This document shows positions 55,133 to 64,000 of a stretch of DNA of 64,000 bases, one piece after another (the first letter of the stretch is position 1; every line of letters begins with the position of its first letter). The stretch is taken from assembly GCA_022360905.1 (NCBI GenBank), contig JAKSBX010000056.1, forward strand, positions 1 to 64,000. The letters are read 5' to 3'. A program made the position numbers and the translations under genes. The notes beneath the pieces were generated by a model, which was not told the origin of the DNA, searched no databases, and saw only the letters and a list, made by a program, of their open reading frames with translations. This DNA comes from Chromatiales bacterium. GTDB taxonomy: Bacteria > Pseudomonadota > Gammaproteobacteria > Chromatiales > Chromatiaceae.

Positions 55133-55573
55133 TCAATCAGCGCCCTTCCACAGTGCGTGCCACCAGCGTTTACGGTTGTTGGGCAGCGCTACGGCCGACA
55201 GATCAACCGGCGGGATCTTACTCAACACCCAGCCAGGCAGCGGCGGGTTGTCACTATAGCCGCATGAGACACCAAGGTTATTCGGATCATAGATCTTAAT
55301 GAATGCTGGCTGCTGCAGATCATCCGCATAGACAATGCCGCAGTACTCCTCATCATGTTCACGTCGCAACAACTCATCGATGCTTTCGATAAAAGTCAGC
55401 AGCTTCGACTCATCGGCACAATCCTCTGGTGGAGGTTCACCCACCGCATAGATATACCAGTCACCCGCGGCATCGGCTCTCAATACCTGCCACAGGGCAT
55501 CCAGCTGATGCCAGCGCAACGCGGAAGTGAAACTGCCTTTGAAGGCTTTTAAAAAAATATCCTGTTCGTTCAT
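55133..55573 (-). CDS. Conserved hypothetical protein
   Basis: 146 residues from ATG 55573 (an alternative GTG is six bases upstream). It has no signal or membrane helix and is rich in Asp, Glu, Trp and Tyr. Central DEEYCGIVYADD and FIKIYDPNNLGVSCG, then NPPLPGWVLSKIPPVDL, look like a compact alpha/beta fold. I recognise no family with known function. It lies 94 bases upstream of the antitoxin-like gene in the same direction. Confidence 0.75.
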   Translation of the reverse strand: MNEQDIFLKAFKGSFTSALRWHQLDALWQVLRADAAGDWYIYAVGEPPPEDCADESKLLTFIESIDELLRREHDEEYCGIVYADDLQQPAFIKIYDPNNLGVSCGYSDNPPLPGWVLSKIPPVDLSAVALPNNRKRWWHALWKGAD

Positions 55574-55779
55574 CACCACACCACAAAGAGAATGGAAACC
55601 CAGTAAGGAGGCTTATACTAATGCATGGAACTCGCGTGACACCAGGCCATTGACTGCCAGCAACGGCAAGCCCCTAGCAACCCATCACTAACGCGAATGA
55701 CGACCCAGCATCCTGTCGATGGATGGCCCACATCCACATGTGAGACGACTCAAGTATGAGTTTCCGGTCGGTTCATGGG

Positions 55780-55785
55780 TATAAT
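55780..55785 (+). promoter_or_regulatory. Probable -10 element of purC
   Basis: A perfect TATAAT with GGG ahead of it, 28 bases before the purC start; no clear -35. It would give a leader of about 20 bases. Confidence 0.45.
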
Positions 55786-55813
55786 GGCCCTTTGCCTCTG
55801 CCGGTTACAACCC

Positions 55814-56707
55814 ATGACGACTGATAGCCATACTCTTTTCGAATCAAACCTGGACCTGAAGCTGCTCAATCGTGGTAAAGTTCGTGACATCTACGAGGTA
55901 GACGATCAACATCTGTTGATTGTCACCAGTGACCGTCTTTCCGCATTCGATGTGGTCCTGCCTCAACCCATTCCCGGCAAAGGTGAGGTACTCACCCGCG
56001 TGGCGAATTTCTGGTTCAACCGCACCGAGTCACTGATTCCAAACCACCTGGCGAAACTGCAGCTTTCCGACATCCTGCCTAACCCGGAGCAACGCAACAG
56101 CCTGGGTGAAAGATACATGATCGTGCGTAAGCTCAAACCGCTACCGATCGAAGCGATCGTACGAGGTTACCTGATCGGCTCCGGCTGGAAAGACTATCAG
56201 CACAACCAATCGGTCTGCGGCATCCCTCTGCCCGCCAATCTGCAACAGGCGGATCGCCTGCCCGAAGCCATCTTCACCCCATCCACAAAAGCGGATGTGG
56301 GGGATCACGATGAAAACATCGATTTCAGCCAGACTGAAAACCTGCTTGGCCACGAACTGGCAACACAGGTTAAAGAGATCAGTCTGAACATCTATACCCA
56401 GGCAGCCGACTATGCATTGAGCAGGGGCATCATCATCGCCGATACCAAATTTGAGTTCGGCCTGGATGATGATGGACAGCTGCATTTGATCGATGAGGCT
56501 CTGACACCGGATTCATCGAGATTCTGGCCGGCAGACAGCTATCGCCCCGGTACCAGTCCGGTCAGCTTCGATAAACAGTTTGTCAGAGATTATCTGGAAA
56601 CCTTGGATTGGGATAAGACCCCTCCAGGTCCTGAGCTGCCCCAAGAAGTTATCGATAAAACCGCTGAAAAGTACCGCGAGGCCGAAAGGCGCTTGACCGG
56701 TAAATAA
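55814..56707 (+). CDS. purC: SAICAR synthetase (phosphoribosylaminoimidazole-succinocarboxamide synthase)
   Basis: Joins aspartate to CAIR in purine synthesis. 297 residues, the long type also found in yeast Ade1, rather than the 237-residue E. coli type. Start at ATG 55814 ([11 protein letters not shown]); an earlier in-frame ATG at 55775 precedes the promoter. Conserved: [43 protein letters not shown], and [13 protein letters not shown]. Confidence 0.96.
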   Translation: MTTDSHTLFESNLDLKLLNRGKVRDIYEVDDQHLLIVTSDRLSAFDVVLPQPIPGKGEVLTRVANFWFNRTESLIPNHLAKLQLSDILPNPEQRNSLGERYMIVRKLKPLPIEAIVRGYLIGSGWKDYQHNQSVCGIPLPANLQQADRLPEAIFTPSTKADVGDHDENIDFSQTENLLGHELATQVKEISLNIYTQAADYALSRGIIIADTKFEFGLDDDGQLHLIDEALTPDSSRFWPADSYRPGTSPVSFDKQFVRDYLETLDWDKTPPGPELPQEVIDKTAEKYREAERRLTGK

Positions 56708-57185
56708 AAAAGGATCCATCCGCTTAACAGCCGTCAATTGGCGGCCCTTGATAACCAACTCGCCATTACCGGAAACCAGCTAGTTGAGTTGTTTGCCAGC
56801 ACAGGCTTATCAGACTGAAAACAGTCGCTTAACGAGTCAAAGCCGTGATCCGGTTAAAGAGTTGAGACCCATCAATCAAACACCACGCTTCAAGAATCCA
56901 ATTCGTATTTTAGATCTATAATTTAAGCTAAGATATGAGCTTTAAACGATGAGTACTCTGACAGGTTCAGAGCGGATTGCTGCAGCTATATGACCCGACT
57001 CAGTTGTGACATGCCGTTTCATTGTATTGGCCACGGCGATTCATTGCTCAATATCTCATATCAGCTCAGTAGCGCGCACTGTGCAACTGATTCTGGTAGA
57101 CAAATAATCGATCACGACAGTAACAAGGTTTGAGTCAAAATAAATATTGGGCAAGACCGGTTTGAGCTTATACACTTCTGAGGAT
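56708..57185. other. Intergenic stretch without a recognised feature
   Basis: About 480 bases between purC and the glutaredoxin gene, rather A+T-rich after 56900. I see no gene, no terminator with a U-run, and no member of the repeat families. It must hold the glutaredoxin promoter. Confidence 0.5.
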
Positions 57186-57449
57186 ATGACAAAACAGAAT
57201 AACAAAGCAGCCCGGGTAGTGATCTACACTACGTTGAGGTGCCCCCATTGTCTTCATTTAAAGCGTTGGCTGAAACGAAACAACGTGCCCTTTCTAGACT
57301 TCAATGTTGCCAAACCTGGCAAGATCCAGAAAAAGTTCTTTGAGATTGGTGGTAAAAGCGTGCCACTGATTCTGGTTGGCGATCAAAAATTCGAAGGATT
57401 CAATCCCAACCGGCTGAAAAAGGCGCTGGAACTCGAAGGGCTGATGTAA
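57186..57449 (+). CDS. Glutaredoxin-like thiol-disulfide protein
   Basis: 87 residues with thioredoxin-fold pattern and active site CPHC in YTTLRCPHCLHLKRWLKRNN, cis-proline in SVPLILVGDQKFEGF. The start at ATG 57186 follows GAGG very closely (two bases); a TTG at 57147 is an alternative. The C-P-H-C site differs from the usual CPYC of glutaredoxins and resembles some NrdH or DsbA-like sites. It ends at a shared terminator. Confidence 0.85.
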   Translation: MTKQNNKAARVVIYTTLRCPHCLHLKRWLKRNNVPFLDFNVAKPGKIQKKFFEIGGKSVPLILVGDQKFEGFNPNRLKKALELEGLM

Positions 57450-57495
57450 CCCATACGGCCGCTATCCCCTGGCCATAATACTCCCGGCAGAATTA

Positions 57496-57521
57496 ATAAA
57501 GGGGCCAATAGGCCCCTTTAT
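57496..57521. terminator. Bidirectional terminator between the glutaredoxin and fba genes
   Basis: 11-bp perfect stem (ATAAAGGGGCC and complement) with an AATA loop. T-rich sequence flanks it on both strands, fitting termination of both convergent genes. Confidence 0.8.
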
Positions 57522-57555
57522 CGTATACCGAATTAACGGTTTACCGATCCTTAAA

Positions 57556-58620
57556 TCAATTGATTTTCGGATCGAGCTCACCACTTTCGTAGCGAACCTG
57601 CATGTTCTCGAGAGAGATCGGCGTGATCTTCTCCGCCATACCGGCAGAACCGAAGGCTTCATAGCGTGCCTTACAGATATCCGACATCGCCTTGGTTGCC
57701 TCTTTCAGGAACTTGCGGGGATCGAAGTTGGACTTGTTGTCATTGAGGTGCTTACGAATGGAACCGGTAGAGGCCATCCGCAGGTCGGTGTCGATGTTGA
57801 CCTTACGTACACCATGCTTGATGCCTTCGACGATCTCTTCAACAGGCACACCATAGGTCTCACCCATATCGCCACCATACTCATTGATGATCGCCAGCCA
57901 GTCCTGAGGTACCGATGAGGAACCATGCATAACCAGATGAGTATCCGGAATACGAGCGTGGATCTCTTTGACCCGATCGATCGCCAGAATATCCCCTGTT
58001 GGTGGGCGAGTGAACTTGTAGGCGCCGTGGGAAGTACCGATCGCGATTGCCAGGGCATCCACACCGGTCTTCTTGACGAAATCCGCCGCTTCATCAGGAT
58101 CGGTCAGCAACTGGCTGTGATCCAGGGTACCTTCAGCACCGATACCGTCCTCTTCACCGGCCTGGCCGGTTTCCAGGGAACCCAGACAACCCAGCTCACC
58201 CTCAACGGAAACACCACCCGCATGGGCAATATCGACCACCTTGGCTGTGGTATCCACATTGTATTCGTAGCTGGAAGGGGTCTTACCGTCGGTCATCAGA
58301 GAACCGTCCATCATCACCGATGAGAAGCCTGACTGAATGGAACGCAGACAGACGGATGGTGACGTACCGTGATCCTGATGCATACAGACCGGAATGTGTG
58401 GATACATTTCGGTTGCTGCAATGATCAGATGACGCAGAAAGGGTTCACCTGCGTAAGACCGGGCGCCTGCAGATCCTTGCAGAATGACCGGACTGTTGAC
58501 GGCATCCGCTGCCTGCATGATGGCATGCACCTGCTCCATGTTGTTGACATTGAACGCAGGCAGACCATAGCCGTGTTCCGCGGCATGGTCGAGTAGTTGG
58601 CGCAGGGAAATCAGAGCCAT
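57556..58620 (-). CDS. fba: Class II fructose-bisphosphate aldolase, Calvin-cycle subtype
   Basis: Zinc aldolase forming fructose-1,6-bisphosphate (and sedoheptulose-1,7-bisphosphate) from triose phosphates. 354 residues with the Ca-type layout: [19 protein letters not shown] (first zinc ligand and catalytic Asp), [12 protein letters not shown], and GTSHGAYKF, with [10 protein letters not shown] toward the end. It is the end of the tkt-gap-pgk-pyk-fba run. A glutaredoxin gene lies convergent. Confidence 0.95.
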   Translation of the reverse strand: MALISLRQLLDHAAEHGYGLPAFNVNNMEQVHAIMQAADAVNSPVILQGSAGARSYAGEPFLRHLIIAATEMYPHIPVCMHQDHGTSPSVCLRSIQSGFSSVMMDGSLMTDGKTPSSYEYNVDTTAKVVDIAHAGGVSVEGELGCLGSLETGQAGEEDGIGAEGTLDHSQLLTDPDEAADFVKKTGVDALAIAIGTSHGAYKFTRPPTGDILAIDRVKEIHARIPDTHLVMHGSSSVPQDWLAIINEYGGDMGETYGVPVEEIVEGIKHGVRKVNIDTDLRMASTGSIRKHLNDNKSNFDPRKFLKEATKAMSDICKARYEAFGSAGMAEKITPISLENMQVRYESGELDPKIN

Positions 58621-58694
58621 GATAGCCTCCTTGGTTTGTGTTTATATACTCGTTACAACTTAATCACCACCCGCTGGTGGTGACTTCAATCTGT

Positions 58695-60137
58695 TCAGTC
58701 GGCCAGCACATGCTCGCCGACACGCATTACTTTCATGATATTGGTCTGGCCTTCCACACCGGAGCGGTCACCCTTGGTAATGATCACCAGATCATTCTCT
58801 CTGACCTCTCCACGGCGCAGCAGCTCGTCGATGACCTCTTCATTGACCTGAGCGATGTCCGTGCTGGCGACATCGAAACTGACCGGATAGACACCGCGAT
58901 AGAGTGTCACTTTACGCCGGGTATGTACATGCCGGGTCAACGCATAGATCGGAATGTCAGAACTGATCCTGGACATCCATTTTACCGTCGAGCCGGATTC
59001 AGTCAGTGCGGCAATCGCTTTCACCCCAAGGTGATTGGCGGTATACATGGTGGACATGGCGATCGCCTCATCCACCCGGCCGAAAACACTGTCGAGTCTG
59101 TGGCTTGAGCGCCGTGCAAGCTGATGCTTCTCCGCTTCGACACAAACCCGATCCATCGCCTTGATCACTTTATGCGGATATTTGCCGACCGAGGTTTCGG
59201 CAGAGAGCATGACCGCATCCGTACCATCGATAACCGCATTGGCGACATCAAAAACTTCAGCACGGGTAGGGATCGGGCTCTCAATCATCGACTGCATCAT
59301 CTGCGTCGCGGTGATCACCACGGAATTCATCTCCCGGGCCTTTTTTATCATCTCTTTCTGCACAGCCGGCAGTTCCGCATCACCGATCTCAACGCCCAGA
59401 TCACCACGCGCCACCATGATGGCATCCGAAGCCTGGATGATATCTTCGATGCAATCCAACGCTTCGGCACGTTCAACCTTGGCAACGATACCGCCGGTAC
59501 CACCCGCCTCTTCCAACAGACGGCGAGCCTCCATCACATCATCACCATTGCGTACAAACGAGACTGCCAGATAATCCACGTCGATTTCCGCTGCAAACTT
59601 GATGTCCGCCCGATCCTTGTCAGTCAGTGCCGGCGCGGAAAGACCACCACCCTGTTTGTTGATGCCTTTGTTGTTGGAGAGCTTGCCGCCAACCACGACT
59701 TTGCAGTGAACCTCTTTCCCGCTAACCTCTGAGACCCACAGTTCAACCGCACCGTCATCGAGCAACAGGGTGTCGCCTCGGGAGACGTCATCAATCAGTT
59801 GCGGATAGGTCAACCCCACCCGCTCGTCATCACCCGCATCCAGCGGCAGCGCCGCATCGAGGATGAATTGGCCGTTCTCTTCCAGTTCGGTATAGCCGTT
59901 GTTGAATTTGCCGATACGGATTTTCGGCCCCTGAAGATCCGCCAAAACACCGATTTGACGACCACAGGCACGGGCCCGGTTACGGATCCGTTCCGCACGC
60001 TGTCTTTGCGAGTCGTGGGCATCGTGTGAAAGGTTGAGGCGAACGATGTCCACCCCGGCGTGTATAAGCTTGTCGAGAACCTTTGGGTCATCCGTTGCCG
60101 GACCCAGGGTTGCTACAATTTTGGTTCTTCTTGGCAT
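58695..60137 (-). CDS. pyk: Pyruvate kinase
   Basis: Makes pyruvate and ATP from phosphoenolpyruvate. Start at ATG 60137 (MPRRTKIVATLGPA), giving the usual 480 residues; an upstream opening to 60224 adds 29 residues unlike the family. Conserved: IAKVERAEAL with the catalytic Lys region, MVARGDLGVEIG, MLSAETSVGKYP. Its presence within this run shows that the cluster serves glycolysis as well as carbon fixation. Confidence 0.96.
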   Translation of the reverse strand: MPRRTKIVATLGPATDDPKVLDKLIHAGVDIVRLNLSHDAHDSQRQRAERIRNRARACGRQIGVLADLQGPKIRIGKFNNGYTELEENGQFILDAALPLDAGDDERVGLTYPQLIDDVSRGDTLLLDDGAVELWVSEVSGKEVHCKVVVGGKLSNNKGINKQGGGLSAPALTDKDRADIKFAAEIDVDYLAVSFVRNGDDVMEARRLLEEAGGTGGIVAKVERAEALDCIEDIIQASDAIMVARGDLGVEIGDAELPAVQKEMIKKAREMNSVVITATQMMQSMIESPIPTRAEVFDVANAVIDGTDAVMLSAETSVGKYPHKVIKAMDRVCVEAEKHQLARRSSHRLDSVFGRVDEAIAMSTMYTANHLGVKAIAALTESGSTVKWMSRISSDIPIYALTRHVHTRRKVTLYRGVYPVSFDVASTDIAQVNEEVIDELLRRGEVRENDLVIITKGDRSGVEGQTNIMKVMRVGEHVLAD

Positions 60138-60210
60138 ACCTATCCAATTACATGCTTGCTGCACGTTGTCTTGGGCCGGACCCCTGTCCGGCCTCTGGTC
60201 AGTGGACATC

Positions 60211-61392
60211 CTATTTCGCTGCACAAGCCTCCAACATCGCTACCGCAGGCAGTGTTTTTCCTTCCAGATATTCGAGGAAAGCACCGCCAGCCGTTGAGAT
60301 GTAGGAGACTTTGTCATAGATGTCGTACTTCTGAATGGCTGCGATGGTGTCACCGCCGCCCGCCAGGGAGAAGCCATCGGAATCTGCGATCGCCATGGAG
60401 ACGGTCTTAGTGCCTTCTCCAAACTGATCGAATTCGAATACACCTACCGGACCGTTCCAGACGATGGTTCCCGCCTGCTTGATGATCTCAGCCAGCTCAT
60501 TGGCACTGTCCGGACCGATATCGAATATCATCTCGTCATCAGCAACCTCACCGGCAGGCTTCAGTACCGCAGGTTCCTCTTCAGCAAAGTTCTTGCCGAC
60601 CACCACATCGGTTGCGATCGGAATATTCGCGCCGCGGGCCTTCATCTTTTCGATCAAAGCCTGAGCGGTGGGTACCAGATCATCTTCACACAGGGACTTA
60701 CCCACATTGTGTGCGGTCGCCTTGAGAAAGGTGTTGGCAATACCGCCACCAACAACCAACTGATCGACCTTTTCAGACAGCGCTTCCAGAACGGTCAGCT
60801 TGGTTGACACCTTGGAACCACCGACAATTGCCACCATCGGGCGAGCCGGGTTGGCCAAAGCCTTAGCCAGGTTATCCAGCTCATCAGCAAGCAACAGTCC
60901 GGCACAGGCAACCGGGGCAAACTTACCGGCACCATGGGTTGAGGCCTGGGCGCGATGGGCGGTACCGAACGCATCCATGACATAGACATCACAGAGTGCG
61001 GCATATTTCTTTGCAAGCTCTTCGTTGTCCTTCTTCTCGCCCGCATTGAAACGGACATTCTCAAGCAGAACAACCTCACCTTCCGCCACCTCGAAACCAC
61101 CATCCAGATACTTTTTGATCAGACGCACCGTGCCACCCAGTTTGGCAGACATGTCATCGGCAATCGGCGCCATCGAGTTCTCTTCTGAATAGACACCCTC
61201 TTCCGGCCGGCCACGGTGTGACATCACCATCACTTTCGCACCGGCTTTGGCACAATGCTCAATGGTTGGCATGGAAGCTGTGATACGTGCATCCGAAGTT
61301 ACCTTACCGTCTTTCACAGGCACATTCAGATCAGCGCGGATCAATACGCGCTTGCCGGCAAGATCAAGATCGGTCAGCTTGATAAATGACAT
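60211..61392 (-). CDS. pgk: Phosphoglycerate kinase
   Basis: Interconverts 3-phosphoglycerate and 1,3-bisphosphoglycerate. 393 residues with [21 protein letters not shown], the nucleotide motif [19 protein letters not shown] and GGGDTIAAI. It lies between gap and pyk with normal gaps. Confidence 0.97.
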   Translation of the reverse strand: MSFIKLTDLDLAGKRVLIRADLNVPVKDGKVTSDARITASMPTIEHCAKAGAKVMVMSHRGRPEEGVYSEENSMAPIADDMSAKLGGTVRLIKKYLDGGFEVAEGEVVLLENVRFNAGEKKDNEELAKKYAALCDVYVMDAFGTAHRAQASTHGAGKFAPVACAGLLLADELDNLAKALANPARPMVAIVGGSKVSTKLTVLEALSEKVDQLVVGGGIANTFLKATAHNVGKSLCEDDLVPTAQALIEKMKARGANIPIATDVVVGKNFAEEEPAVLKPAGEVADDEMIFDIGPDSANELAEIIKQAGTIVWNGPVGVFEFDQFGEGTKTVSMAIADSDGFSLAGGGDTIAAIQKYDIYDKVSYISTAGGAFLEYLEGKTLPAVAMLEACAAK

Positions 61393-61507
61393 AACAGACT
61401 CCTGCTTCGATTTTAATTTTAAAATGTGAATTCTGAGTTATGGATTTTGTTGTAACAGGTTACAAAGCTGTCAAAAAATACATAACTCATGACTCACGCG
61501 GTGGAGT

Positions 61508-61535
61508 CACAGGGCAGGATTAAACCTGCCCCGTG
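61508..61535 (-). terminator. Hairpin between gap and pgk
   Basis: Arms CACAGGGCAGG / CCTGCCCCGTG with one mismatch and a six-base loop, just past the gap stop. No U-run follows; it may lower readthrough or protect the gap mRNA. Confidence 0.4.
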
Positions 61536-61545
61536 AGATCAGCAC

Positions 61546-62559
<1,014 letters not shown>

Positions 62560-62598
62560 TTATACATATATAGAATTGTCATTTGTCAGTATTGGCAG

Positions 62599-62619
62599 GA
62601 GGCGCGTATCACGCGCCTC
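62599..62619 (-). terminator. Small hairpin after tkt
   Basis: Arms GAGGCGCGT / ACGCGCCTC, loop ATC, 14 bases past the tkt stop. No U-run on the minus strand; a weak or Rho-assisted end is possible. Confidence 0.4.
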
Positions 62620-62632
62620 TCAACCATCTTAA

Positions 62633-64000
62633 TTAAGCGGTCACTTCGTTGATCGCAGCCAGAACATTCTCTGCTGTGAAACCGAACTCTTTGAACAGTT
62701 CGCCGGCCGGTGCCGACTCACCGAAGTGATTGATACCAATAACCTTGCCATTGATACCAACATATTTGTACCAGCCATCGGTCACAGCGGCTTCCACCGC
62801 CACACGAGCGGTTACCGCGGCAGGCAGAACAGACTCTTTATAGGCGGCATCCTGCTCATCGAAGGCCTTGGTGTTGGGCATGGAGACAACCCGAACCTGT
62901 TTGTTGGACTCGGCGGCTGCTTTGACGGCCAGGTCCACCTCAGAGCCGGTGGCAATGACGATTGCATCCGGGGTACCGTCACAATCGGCAATCACATAAC
63001 CGCCCTTGGCGATATCCGCGATTTGCGCATCGGTGCGATCCTGATGGGCCAGGCCCTGACGGGAGAAGACCAGGCAGGAAGGACCGTTGCGTTTCTCGAC
63101 TGCCGCTTTCCAGGCTACGGCGGTTTCCACCGCATCACAGGGACGCCAGAGATCCATGTTCGGCACCATACGCAAGGTTGGGATCTGTTCGACTGGCTGA
63201 TGGGTAGGTCCATCCTCACCCAGACCGATGGAGTCGTGAGTATAAACAAAGATCGACTGGATCTTCATCAGCGCCGACATACGCAGGGCGTTACGGGCAT
63301 ACTCGGAAAACATCAGGAAGGTGCCACCGTAAGGGATGAAACCACCATGCAGCGCGACACCGTTCATGATGGCGGACATACCGAACTCACGCACACCGTA
63401 AGAGAGGTAGTTACCATCCGCATTGCCGTCGGTGATCGACTTGGAACCGGACCAGGCGGTCAGGTTCGAAGGTGTCAGGTCAGCTGAACCACCGAGGAAT
63501 TCCGGCAGCAGAGGACCATAGCCGTTAAGGGCGTTCTGCGAGGCTTTACGGGTTGCCGGAGATTCGGCTTTGCCGTTCACCTCGGCGATGAACTTGGCAG
63601 CTTCAGCTTCCCAGTTGTCCGGCAGATCACCGTTCATACGGCGGTTGAACTCAGCGGCCAGCTCGGGAAAAGCAGACTGATAGGCGGCAAACTTGTCGTT
63701 CCATCCGGACTCAGCTTCTGCACCAGAGGCCTTTGCACTCCAGCCGGCATAGATATCCTCAGGAATCACGAAGGCATCGTGTGCCCATCCAAGCTTCTCG
63801 CGGGTAGCGACAATCTCGTCAGCACCCAATGGGGCACCGTGACAGTCGTGACTGCCGGCCAGGTTGGGTGAACCGAAACCGATGGTGGTCTTGCAGCAGA
63901 TCAGGCTTGGCTTGTCGCCGTCAGCCTTGGCCGCTTCGATGGCCTGGTTGATGGCGTCCGCATCATGGCCGTCCACGTCACGGATCACCTGCCAGCCGTA
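62633..64000 (-). CDS. tkt: Transketolase (C-terminal two-thirds; 5' end beyond the window)
   Basis: Thiamine-diphosphate enzyme of the Calvin and pentose phosphate cycles. The frame runs off the right edge: the codons at 63989-64000 read YGWQ ahead of VIRDVDGHD, as in full-length transketolase. The visible 455 residues include [69 protein letters not shown], and the C-terminal domain. About 210 residues are missing at the front. Confidence 0.96.
   Translation of the reverse strand, partial: YGWQVIRDVDGHDADAINQAIEAAKADGDKPSLICCKTTIGFGSPNLAGSHDCHGAPLGADEIVATREKLGWAHDAFVIPEDIYAGWSAKASGAEAESGWNDKFAAYQSAFPELAAEFNRRMNGDLPDNWEAEAAKFIAEVNGKAESPATRKASQNALNGYGPLLPEFLGGSADLTPSNLTAWSGSKSITDGNADGNYLSYGVREFGMSAIMNGVALHGGFIPYGGTFLMFSEYARNALRMSALMKIQSIFVYTHDSIGLGEDGPTHQPVEQIPTLRMVPNMDLWRPCDAVETAVAWKAAVEKRNGPSCLVFSRQGLAHQDRTDAQIADIAKGGYVIADCDGTPDAIVIATGSEVDLAVKAAAESNKQVRVVSMPNTKAFDEQDAAYKESVLPAAVTARVAVEAAVTDGWYKYVGINGKVIGINHFGESAPAGELFKEFGFTAENVLAAINEVTA

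Overview
The window reads as chromosome of a sulfur-oxidising, probably autotrophic gammaproteobacterium of the Thiodiazotropha / Sedimenticola / Chromatiales type. This is inference from gene content: two sulfur-globule-type envelope proteins lie side by side, a run of Calvin-cycle/glycolysis genes (tkt, gap, pgk, pyk, fba) closes the window, and the rest is ordinary gammaproteobacterial housekeeping (sbcB, rnt, pyrC, mlaA, nhaR/nhaA, mrp, the rlmN-pilF-rodZ-hisS-yfgM-bamB-der block, relA, folK/folB, plsY, purC). I saw no tRNA, rRNA, CRISPR array, prophage or intact transposase.

Layout. 1-8.7 kb: end of an unknown gene, sbcB, a fused TRAP permease, a DUF481 outer-membrane protein, a secreted protein, an A+T-rich methyltransferase cassette with transposon-like ends, and the TAXI receptor that should serve the TRAP permease. 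8.7-22.3 kb: an esterase/methyltransferase pair, then pyruvate dehydrogenase with its E3 gene (lpdA) separated from aceE-aceF by a small lipoprotein, a large GGDEF-EAL sensor and a di-haem peroxidase. 22.6-26.6 kb: two sulfur globule proteins, pyrC, mlaA, rnt. 26.7-31.4 kb: a sodium block of nhaR, an HPF-like ribosome factor, a YccA-like protein, a structured leader, nhaA and a voltage-gated sodium channel gene that overlaps nhaA. 31.7-40 kb: mrp, two divergent TetR regulators, the second heading an operon (ABC1 kinase, membrane protein, hydrolase), putP and a spore-photoproduct-lyase-like radical SAM enzyme. 40-51 kb: der, bamB, yfgM, hisS, rodZ, pilF, rlmN, relA and a DUF1015 gene, all leftward. 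51-57.5 kb: a candidate CsrA-titrating small RNA, folK/folB, plsY, a metallo-beta-lactamase-fold enzyme, a repeat-rich gap, an orphan MbcA/ParS-type antitoxin, purC and a glutaredoxin. 57.5-64 kb: fba, pyk, pgk, gap and tkt, the last cut by the window edge.

The most notable points are (1) the untranslated stretch at 51334-51531, which has a GacA-box-like dyad, five ANGGA motifs, a closing stem and an intrinsic terminator, as expected of an RsmY/CsrB-type RNA; (2) the nhaA plus sodium-channel operon behind a structured leader; (3) the 1.58-kb methyltransferase cassette with inverted ends and a TTA duplication but no transposase; and (4) a dispersed intergenic repeat family that often occurs as inverted pairs. 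All calls come from reading sequence and translations; no database search was run.
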